This document shows positions 55,301 to 64,000 of a stretch of DNA of 64,000 nucleotides, piece after piece; within the stretch, counting starts at the first letter, position 1, and every line of letters starts with the position of its first letter. Both the position numbers and the translations under genes were made by a program. The notes below the pieces were generated by a model. That model was not told the DNA's origin. It made no database searches and was given only the letters and a program-made list of their open reading frames with translations. The stretch spans positions 434,001 to 498,000 of the forward strand of contig NW_026944388.1 of the NCBI RefSeq assembly GCF_033439725.1, given 5' to 3'. The stretch comes from Neurospora tetraspora (Eukaryota; Ascomycota; Sordariomycetes; Sordariales; Sordariaceae).

Positions 55301-56531
55301 AATAATCTCCGGGAAACAAAGCACCGAGGGTCCAGATCGGAAGCCGCGATACACGTTTCATGGTTTCCTTTTTTTTTTTTTTTTTTCATTAAGTTCACTT
55401 CTTGTAACGGTCCGACATCATGATGGGTTAGTGTATACGTGGCAGTTTCTCTGCGTGCCCTGCCGGACCGACTCGGCTGGCGGGTGGTGGCGGCTGCCAG
55501 ACACAGCACTGAGCATTAGATAGTTGGTCAGTCGATCCTTCCTCTCACTTACACGACGTAGGTAGAGGGAAGGATCATTAATCTAATACGTCAACAAGGA
55601 GATCTTGCTCGGTGAAGTGTTCCGCTCATTGACCGTTTAACTGACATACTCCATTTCCGGTCATAGTAGACACGTTCAGGGGGGGAAGAAAGGGAAAAAA
55701 ATAAGAGAGAAAAAAAATAAAACCCAAAGTCACAACCAACGTACTGAGCTGCACATGCCACTCATGAGTCATGACAGAGTTAGTGATCACCTCAATGATA
55801 GTAAATCGGGACGAAATTAACACAAGCATACCATACAACGGTGGAACCTAGGGAATAGAGGTTGTCATGGGTTTGCAACGCCGGACTTTGAATTAACCTT
55901 AAATTAAGCATCATAAGCAGCATGCAGCTGCACGCTCAAGTACTCGGCAAGTCAGTGAGAAGGAACAGACTTACCGTCCAGGCAGTTCACAAAGGGAAAA
56001 AAAAAAAGGGTCTCACAGGACCACTGTTTTTTTGGTCGGCCTATGTGTAGTCTTTTCTTACAATCACCTGCCGTTGTCCTCGTTCTATGACATTGCCCAC
56101 TACCGGTTTGGCGGATGGGTTAACCTGGGGCTCAGGTTTTCGTGATCTGACACGCCCGGGTATCAAGCACATGCAGCCAGGCATTGCAGACTGCCGGTTA
56201 CAGGTAGATTTTGACGAATCCTTTTCAATCACGTAGTTGTACGTATTGGGCCGTGCTCAAACCCATTTACCTATAAATACAATTTTTCTTTGGGTTACCG
56301 TACTAAAAGAGGGGGGGTCCGGCCAACGGTTGCTCAATCATTAACTTTTTAAGACGTTTGCACCTGCCTCGATGGCCATTGAACAGCAGAATGACCATTT
56401 AATCTCTTCCAACGTTTAATATTTCCAAACGTTTGAGTTTTATCAGCGGTTAATGAATAGTTGAATGACGGTAATTATACAGTTTTAAGCTGCTATATAT
56501 CTAAGAGAATGAACGTTGGGGTCTGTTAAAC
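55301..56531. other. Intergenic, low complexity
   Basis: Holds a T-run at about 55,370-55,387, a segment at about 55,380-55,640 that is repeated in altered form at 57,360-57,640, and several purine tracts. No gene seen. Confidence 0.5.
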
Positions 56532-57172
56532 GTGGGTACAAATTCACGGATTGAGCAACCGTTGAAATTTTTAGCAACGGTAAAATTACTATTGATACAG
56601 CGTTGGCCAGACACACCCCCCTTCCGTACGGTAAGCAAAACTTTCTCCCTCTCCACTCTTTCTACCACCCACGTTGTGAGGCACTGGTCTTCCGAGCATC
56701 ACCCGGAGTACCTTCCACAGACATCTCCCAAAACACAAATCGATACCTCACATCTCGAACGAACAACCACGCAAGAAGCAAGAAAGACACGGAGACAAAA
56801 TTGTCCGCGGCCATCATCGGTAAGTACTCCCCTCTTCTTCTACTCATCCTTACCATCAAAACACCGACTAGATCTAATATCCGTGAACAGGCGGCCGGAA
56901 GCAGTGAAACGTCCACTACCAAACCAGCCGCGGCACCGCAAGCCCCCGAAAGGGGAAAAGCGCTGCCAGCGGCCACGGCAACGGCAATACCTTCAGCAAC
57001 GGAGGCGCCTGCCAAGGCGTCATCCACCCCGAAAGCAACAACAATGACGGCAGCCCCGACAGCCTCGTTCTCAACGCCCACCTCAACCTCAGCTGCTGGG
57101 TTCTTTGACCGAGGCTGCGACGCCCTTCTGTCGTTAAACCATGACGAATTGAAGCCCCTCTTCTTGCACTGA
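56532..57172 (+). CDS. Small Ala/Thr/Pro-rich protein, paralogue of the gene at 53,525 (tentative)
   Basis: An exon up to about 56,819 (frame ending CPRPSS) and an exon 56,891-57,172 join in frame across a good intron (GTAAGT donor, GAACAG acceptor). The second exon is Ala/Thr/Pro-rich (KALPAATATAIPSATEAPAK) and ends AAGFFDRGCDALLSLNHDEL plus KPLFLH. That C-terminus parallels GTENLLALIEDEEFKRL in the upstream gene. The start codon is unclear; the function is unknown. It could also be a relic. Confidence 0.3.
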
Positions 57173-58743
57173 ACTTAGGGGCTAGAACACCTTGCGTCGC
57201 TCTACCGGTTGTGAAGAAGATCAATCGGATAACAACCGGTGGAGCGGCGTGAAGGGAGGGGAGAGGAGAGACATTGTGGGAAACATAGGAAGGGGGGATG
57301 GGCAAGTTGGAAAGACGTGGGAGTCTAGGAATAACAGCACTAGAAGGTCAACAGCCGGCACTTGTTTTGTTTTTCTTGTTTTTTTCTCTCATCATAGACT
57401 TCTTTCAATCACGCCCTGACTTCCTATGGGCTACTACATACGTGGCAGTTGCCCGCCCGGCCGAGCCGGCTCGGCCGGCCGGGCTCTGTCAGACACAGAA
57501 ATAGGCATTTGGAAGTCAGGGCCGTCAATCGATCCTTCTCTCGCACGTAAAGAAAGATCATCAATTTACCACATTCTCGAAATCTGCTGTTCATTGACAT
57601 GTCGTTCTGGGCAGTGACTGACCGAGTGCGTGTGGCTGAGTTCGTCAGCGGTAGAAGTACTGACAATGACCTCATCAGACGTTATTGAAGAAAAAAAAAT
57701 CATTACAGACTCAGCGGGCAACAGCCTTGTGCCTGGCGGCGGTTTGTTTTTCTTTCTTTCTTTCTTTCCTTTTTTTTTTTTTTTTTTTCCTCTTTTGGGA
57801 GGGGGCGCGGTTGGCGGAAGGCGCGACGAGAGATCCATCCCATCTCAGCCCCGCAGAAGGTGCAAAGGACTCTCTCTGGACACTCCAAAATTTGAACGCA
57901 GTACCCCGCTGTCATATGCAAGGAAATGCACATACAGGAAAGGTCGGGCGTTTAACTTCTTGATCATGTCAATTTTCTTGAGTTTAATGCAGATGTGTCG
58001 TGTAAGATAGGTGAAAACACACAAGTCATCCATCCACCTACCCGACCCACCAGGCTGGCGTTTAATATGGTGAATCAGTCCTCTGTTGCCTCAAGCCACC
58101 TCGAGGATTGCGAATTTACGGATAAACTACATAGTTCTTGCCAATAATTCCATTTTCCTTCATGCCACCATTTTGAAAACTCAGCTGGTAACTCAGAAAA
58201 TGGCGAGTGCAACAACAACCGACCTAGTTTTTGGAAGGAGTGCGGTTGCTCAACCAGAGATGCGGAACCTACTGACCATGTGAAGCTTTCGCTTCAGAGC
58301 TCTTTATAATTTTCCTCGATCGCAATGAACACTTCTACTGTCGGGTGGTGGTTGAGGTCCGGGTCCAGTCAGGTCAGCGTTCTGGTGATGGGGAACAGAC
58401 GAGGAAGTGACACATCTAGGGTGGTAGTTCTTTCCGTTTCTGGGGGACGGCCAAGATACCTCTATTATCAGCCAAAGTATGGTAGCTCCTTCCATAATCA
58501 CGCAAGGGCTTCGAGATTAGGAAGAGGAAGTGGACAGGCTCAAAATCACATCGAGTACCTGTACTGAGCCTTCCAACATTACGACCGCGGCGCGTGAAGT
58601 GAAGTTGACCTTGCATCAACTTCTTCCAGTCCCGTCTACCGGAAATCACTTTCTCTTCGCAGCAAGCGACCCTCCCAGTCGAACTCCAACTCCTTGCCGG
58701 CGACAACTGATCAGAGCACAGCCAGCCACTTCGGGCTCCCACG
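57173..58743. other. Intergenic with duplicated block
   Basis: The block 57,360-57,640 repeats features of 55,380-55,640: a T-rich lead, ACGTGGCAGTT, a GC-rich patch, CAGACACAG and GTCAATCGATCCTT. A T-run lies at about 57,768-57,789. The end should be the promoter of the kinase gene. Confidence 0.5.
57460..57477. repeat. 18-bp perfect palindrome
   Basis: GGCCGAGCCGGCTCGGCC reads the same on both strands and sits in the GC-rich patch of the duplicated block. Position is within a base or two. Confidence 0.85.
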
Positions 58744-60652
58744 ATGGATCGCCTGGGTTTGGATCCCTTCCTCAACACCCACTTTCGGGATTGGAAACTA
58801 GGCCATACCAGTGTCGCATCGGTTGGCGCTGGCGTTCGTTACCACGTCAACAGCGACGGCGGTGTTATTCAAACCTGGCGCCGCGTGGAACGGTTGGGAA
58901 GCGATTCTTTTGGACACGTGTGGAAGGAAAGGGGTTTAGACGGGCGCACACTCAACCACGTACGCGTCGTCAAGCAGCTTCGCAAGGACCGGCCCAACTT
59001 CATTCAGTCATCACGTCGAGAGCTTTATGCCTTGACTACATTCTCCAAGAGAACAGCGCCTGAGGTAAGTAGCATCCAGTTGGTCTTGACAACCCATCAT
59101 CGTATTCCGAAGTGAAAGCTTGCTGACCAAAGGACGGCATCGACTTATTCAGCATCACAAACTCTTTGTCCAGCTGCTCAACTGGTACGAGGACCGCGAG
59201 TGCTTGTTCTTGACAATGGAGTACGTCAGGCATGGCGATCTTCAACGATACATCGAGATAGGCACAAAGTTCCCAGACCGACAGGCGCCCTTGATTACAG
59301 GCCAGATCGCGAGCGCTTTGCAGTACATGCATACCAAAGGTTTTGTACACAGAGATCTGAGGCCCTCGGTACGTAACTGTTGCTCAAGTCCCTCAACTAA
59401 GTCTATGGTAAACACTGACCGTTTTGAAACTTGCAATATCAAGAACATCCTTGTCGCTGCTGAAGGGCCCGCATGGAGCGTCAAGCTCGCTGATTTCGGA
59501 ATTGCCACCAATGTCGAGGATACCTGGCCCTCCAAGGACTACATCCGTACGAGCGGTTACATGGCTCCAGAGATGGTGGACTCGCCACAATACTACACAA
59601 CTGCCGTAGACGTATGGGCCCTGGGGGCTGTCGTCTTTTGTCTGTTGGTAGGCATCCCGCACTTCCACAAGCTGGACGACATGCTGGGGTATTGTGCGGG
59701 AATCAGACAGTTCCCTACCTCAGTGCTCGGCGCTTCAACAGAGCTCTCGATTGACTTCATTTTGAATGCAATGGACCCGGTTCCGGACAAAAGGATGTCG
59801 ATACAAAAGGCTTTGAACCATAAATGGCTTCACGTCATTGAGGATGCATCAGTTGTGGAACACCGGTACGTACGAGCTCACAGTGATTTGGCTCACCCAG
59901 TCTGAGAACATTAATCTGACACTTGATACAGATGTTTGCGATGCTTGTCCCAAGAGTCACTGCCCAAGGTGAACTCTCCTTGGCAATTGTCGACTGCGTC
60001 AATTTTACACAACAATGTAGAAAAGCCCACCAAACCACTCCATTCGCCTCTTGTTGCTCAAATTGGGGGATTTCCTGCCATGGCAAGAGATACATGCATG
60101 GTATGCCACCAGAGATTCCAGGCGCGGAATGAGCTGTTCGACCACCTGGAGAAAAAAGGACATACGGTTGATCCGGTTTCAAGCCTCATTGTGCATTTTA
60201 TGCGACATGGAAATTGTTTACAGGGAGTCAAGAAGCTGAAGCGGCAGCACCGGAGGTCAGAGCGGCTGAAAGAGCAGAACCAACAGAGAGAAGAGAGGAC
60301 GCGAGAGTATGGAATCGCGAGGCAGTGGTTGCTAGACAAGATACAGAACTGCAACAGCCAACCCCAGAGAGACTTTACGGAGAGCACCCTGTGGAGACTT
60401 GAACAGCAGAAGGAAGAAGATCACCGGAAATACGTGGAAACGGAAACGCTGCGGATGGCGAAGGGTCGATCGACATGCAAATGCGAACTGTGCGGACGGA
60501 CCTGCCACAATATGTGGAAGTTAATGAGGCATAAGTGCCTTGAACACGGTATGGAATTTCGAGATGCCGAGGACACGACAATTATGCGCCTGAGCTGGAG
60601 ATGTGGACGTTTGAGTCTGGATGGGCAGGGTTGCCATCTCCACAGTGCTTAG
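58744..60652 (+). CDS. Protein kinase fused to C2H2 zinc fingers
   Basis: Exons 58744-59064, 59153-59368, 59444-59865 and 59932-60652 give 559 residues. The kinase domain spans about residues 45-320: RVERLGSDSFGHVWK (degenerate glycine loop), VRVVKQL with the ATP-binding lysine, GFVHRDLRPSN (HRD aspartate kept, but Arg where Ser/Thr kinases have the catalytic-loop Lys), LADFGIA and GYMAPEM. After it comes a C2H2 finger, CMVCHQRFQARNELFDHLEK, then a charged helix (KLKRQHRRSERLKEQNQQRE) and a second C2H2-like unit, CKCELCGRTCHNMWKLMRH. A kinase followed by C2H2 fingers is uncommon and suggests a kinase-like protein that binds nucleic acid or protein partners. The kinase type is nearest CaMK-like. 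The paralogue at 62,164 shares intron positions in the kinase part. Confidence 0.82.
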
Positions 60653-62163
60653 GTACATATCCCTTACGAGAGGACAGAGAGAAAATGAGAGGAGGGGTTG
60701 ACCGCTGAAGGTGTTCTTGAGGAAGCCGGGAAACATTGATCGTTCAATCCACTAAGATTGGCTTTCACAATCATGTCTCTTCGTTGCCATGTCATGATTT
60801 GGTATTCTTGACCAGCTGATTTTATTTACTTGTTGGCGCGGCGGAGTGATAACCCAGAAGGGGTGAGAGGAAACCCAAGAGCATGTTGGTAACGAGGTTT
60901 TCATATGTTTCTCGGCTGTCTGTGTATGGAGCCTGCAACTTTCGTGAGTGAATCGCTACAAGCGACCGGGTATGTCAAAGGGATACTATGCCTGCTTCGC
61001 ACCTTGGTCTTCATATCAGGGGTAGTGGCCTATACATGATGGTTATGAGCGAGTCTGGTATGAGGGAGTTCTGTTTACCTGTATTCTAGACTTGTTGAGT
61101 TATTCGATCTATCAGCTAACATAACTGACGGAACTCGGACTGATAGTAGAGTTAGGTAGTTTACTGGCAACAACTCGTTAGATGCCAGTTCGACTATGTT
61201 CGCCATTCGGAGATTCCATTGATATTGTCTGCCAGCATGGTCCTGGTGGCAGTCGTCAAGTAGAACGTCTTTATCTTGACTACCCCGGAGGGAATTTGGA
61301 AGTATTGTCTGTGTATAGTAAGCCACATAAGAAAGGTATCTTCAAGATATCTAGCCCTGCCGTTGTTTCTTGAGTTCTTTGATTGCGAGATTCGGTGTTG
61401 GTTTTCACCCCTAATGAGATTTTATGCAATGCGGTGGAGGTCGAAGCGACATAATACCGGGTTGGTTGATGTGATGATTGAATAATTCTGCTAGATTGAA
61501 TGGATTTGTAAGCCTTCAAACGCCTGGTTAACCAGTATATTCCTGAAATCGGGGGTGTTCGAAGGAGGTTGTTGCTGTCTTTTGGGAGAGGGGGTGGTTT
61601 ACCGATGTGTACCAGCAAGCACTAACAGCTGGGCTACTGCCATACCGAGGCGTATTGTTAGTGTTGATGTCATCGTAATTACAAGCCCTTTGTTACACCA
61701 CCTGCGGAACAGCGAACCGCCTTGGGCAACCAAACGCAATTTGCGGGACGACTCATTCTACCTATTCTCGATTGTTACCCTCATTTCTTGTGCCTTTTTC
61801 TTTGGACAATTGAAGCTTTAAAAGGGCCGTTGGCGTTCGCAGATGAATGGACCAAGTCCTGATCCTTGCTGGGAACTACAGGTATGCATGGGCGTCAACT
61901 GTGCGTCCTCTTGCCGCCGGCACAGGCGTTGAACGGAATGGCCTGCCAGACAACCTCGGAAGTGGTTCATCACTCAGTGTCGGACTCTCAATTCAGAGCA
62001 TCTTGAGTGAACCTCACCAATGTCCCATCTTTTGAAAAGAGTGAATGGAACAAGTGAGCGAGTCGCGTCAGTTGAAACGGGGCTACATTTCAAATACCAC
62101 GATTTCTTTCCTTCACAACAAGTACCAATCTAGCAACAACAAGAAGCAAATCTCAAAACAACC
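60653..62163. other. Spacer between the kinase paralogues
   Basis: No gene supported. Its right end is the promoter of the second kinase. A tiny possible two-exon frame near 61,843-62,010 is too short to support. Confidence 0.45.
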
Positions 62164-64000
62164 ATGGAGCAATTCTTAGACGCCTCCTTGCGGGGTTGGA
62201 GGCTAGAGCTTCAGAGAACAATCCGCGCTGAACCACGGGCGGAGTGGGATGGCATGGACACCATCCAACTCCATTGGCAAACGAACTGTTATTGGCGCAC
62301 CTTAAAGCGGTTGGGAAGCGGTGCTTTCACTTTCGGAGACGTTTTTCGGCAAGTATGTGAATTGGGAAAATCTCGTCACGAGGTTCGCGCCGTCAAAAGA
62401 ATCGGCAAGACTCAAGCAGAAAACTTCCTCAAGACGTCGTAGCGGGAGCTCAAGGCACTTGCCACATTTTCCGTCCAAGACGAGCAGAACCGGTCCAAAG
62501 TGAGTTTTGTATCTACCTGTCCAGAACATTTTCTTTCAATCCATTGGAAAAGAAAGGTAGCTGATTTCACACTGCAGATTCACAATCAATATGAGCAACA
62601 CTTTGTTCAGTTTCTCTGTTGGTATGAAGATGACAGTTACCTCTACTCGTCAGGGCTAGAAGCGCCCATTCCCACACTTAAGCGCCTTGTCAGTCTTGGC
62701 GCGCTAATTATATTAAGCTGGCTACAACACCGACTTGCTAACGGATTTTGATAGATTAACCAGATTTAACCGTCTTAATCAACGAGCGGTAGCGCGTGCT
62801 AACTAATTAAAATTTTATACTAGTTACTTTATTTAATATTAAACATCAAAATGCTTTTATATTAATTGCTCCTAGAATGTAGAGTTGAACGTTTTAGTAG
62901 TTTATAATGGATTTATATGGTCGTGTAAGTTAGGATTACTTATAGTAGGTATGTAAAAAAACGGATGTATATTGATTTGCTAACAAAATTGCAGGGTTGG
63001 CCATATACCTAAATTTTTTCGCGAATCCATGCACCAGACCCATTGCTGCGTAATGGGTCTGAGAGGCGTTTCTAGCCCAGACGAGTATTTCGCCATGGAG
63101 TTTTTGGAGCTCGGCGATCTCCAGCAGTTTATCGATAAGAAGGCGCCGTTCGAAGAAGACGAAGCAGCTACGATCATTCAACAGGTTGCAGAAGCATTGC
63201 AATTCATGCACACCAATGATTTCATCCACAGGAATCTCAAACCTTCGGTATATCTCCAGCTTGTCAAGTGTACTGCTCAACACTAACGTGGTTGAATTAT
63301 AGAACATTCTCGTTGCAAAAGCGTGGCCTGAATGGCACGTGAAAGTCGCCGATTATGGAATCGCATGGGACTTCGGGGGGGCCTCTTTGTGTACGCTCTA
63401 CGGTGGCACACACGGCTATATAGCCCCGGAGATGCTCGATTTGGCAAACTACACGGCCGCGGTCGATGTGTGGTCGCTGGGGGCTGTGGCCTTCTGTCTA
63501 CGAACCGGTCATCCTCCATTTTCCACTTCCGAGGACTTGAAGCATTATCGCGCGGGTCAAAAGGACTTTCCGAGCCGTGTGCTGGGCATATCGACGGGGT
63601 TCTGTATCGATTTCATCCTGGCGGCTATGCACCCGCTCCCAGAAACGAGGTTGAACATACAGCAAATTCTAGACCAGGAGTGGCTTCACATGCGAGAAAC
63701 GCGCAGGACTTTGACGGATTCGTAAGTTTCGAGTCCCCTAACCTTTTCCAAGATAATGGACTTGAAATGGAACTCAATCTAACCTGTTATAGGTCGCTAT
63801 TAAACAAGTCGCTTCCTACGCTGAGCATGGTGAACAGGTCAACAGCCACCAGCAGGGCGCCCACACCCAATACACAAATCCACACCACGCGTACCTGTAT
63901 AACATGCAACCAATCAAACCCCGCGGATAGCCTAGGAGTCGAGGCAAGGGACGAGAGGATCACGAGGCATGATGCTGTGCGGGTGGACCAGGAGCAGCAA
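62164..64000 (+). pseudogene. Kinase paralogue, broken, with a DNA transposon in an exon; runs off the window
   Basis: Exons 62164-62499, 62578-62645 joined with 63088-63247, 63303-63721 and 63793 onward match the first kinase in order and intron phase. Motifs: RLGSGAFTFGDVF, EVRAVKRI (ATP lysine), FIHRNLKPSN where the HRD aspartate is replaced by Asn, VADYGIA in place of DFG, and GYIAPEM. The gene is broken by a TAG at 62,440-62,442 and by the 440-bp transposon. The changed HRN means the product would probably lack normal catalysis even if repaired by excision. The last exon is Thr/Ser-rich and ends outside the window, so the zinc-finger tail cannot be checked. Confidence 0.82.
62646..63085. 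mobile_element. MITE of the Tc1/mariner type, 440 bp
   Basis: Bounded by TA at 62,644-62,645 and 63,086-63,087, the target duplication of Tc1/mariner elements. Terminal inverted repeats of about 21 bp begin CTCGTCAGGGCTAGAA on the left and CTCGTCTGGGCTAGAA on the right (reverse strand), two mismatches in this part. The interior is AT-rich without a transposase, so the element is non-autonomous. Removing it with one TA restores the reading frame of the host kinase exon exactly. Confidence 0.93.

Noticed and set aside
61843-62035. Tiny two-exon gene before the second kinase
   Set aside because: Only a few dozen codons, two competing frames and no conservation evidence.
1-64000. CRISPR array or prokaryotic operon structure
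   Set aside because: No direct repeats with regular unique spacers; genes have spliceosomal introns and eukaryotic families throughout.

Overview
The window comes from a filamentous ascomycete in the Sordariaceae, most likely Neurospora or a close relative. The evidence is short GT-AG introns with CTAAC-type branch points, a 333-codon thymine 7-hydroxylase that matches the Neurospora crassa enzyme as I remember it (from memory, not aligned), a MEK-1-type MAPKK next to a Dbp8 helicase, and an LTR element almost erased by G:C-to-A:T mutation, the signature of repeat-induced point mutation (RIP).

Positions 1-29,000 form an accessory, repeat-rich block. It starts with a Ty3-type retroelement fossil fused to a truncated HET-domain gene and an ammonium-transporter fragment. 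Next come two LaeA-like methyltransferase genes arranged tail to tail (3,776-5,680 + and 6,819-8,073 -). An AT-rich stretch follows with a decayed serine beta-lactamase-like gene, LINE fragments and a dispersed repeat family. Then come NLR-type (STAND) genes: an intact-looking PNP_UDP/NB-ARC/TPR gene (17,850-21,271), a broken alpha/beta-hydrolase/NB-ARC/TPR gene (22,406-25,018) and an ankyrin fragment (28,682-28,899). Inside the broken NLR starts a multi-copy gene family that I do not recognise. Both copies here carry an in-frame UAG at the same place and a tRNA-like fold that begins 12 nt after the final stop codon.

Positions 30,000-42,000 are core, gene-dense sequence: a septin-like P-loop GTPase, a tRNA-Asp gene with an intron, a DnaJ protein of the Cwf23/DNAJC17 type, the divergent pair thymine 7-hydroxylase / uracil-5-carboxylate decarboxylase (two steps that turn thymine into uracil), and a Dbp8-like DEAD-box helicase.

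A complete but ruined Ty1/Copia element lies at 42,983-48,482 with 168-bp LTRs and a 5-bp target duplication. After it come the MAPKK gene mek-1 (50,048-51,928, first intron with a GC-AG boundary), a tRNA-like gene, and a low-complexity stretch holding what looks like a degenerate tandem duplication of small Thr/Pro/Ala-rich genes. The window ends with two related protein kinase genes. The first (58,744-60,652) fuses a kinase domain to C2H2 zinc fingers. The second (62,164 to the window end) is broken and carries a 440-bp TIR/TA transposon that sits exactly inside an exon.

Intergenic stretches where I see nothing codable are listed as such. Exon boundaries were chosen by eye from splice motifs and reading-frame continuity and have not been tested against transcripts.
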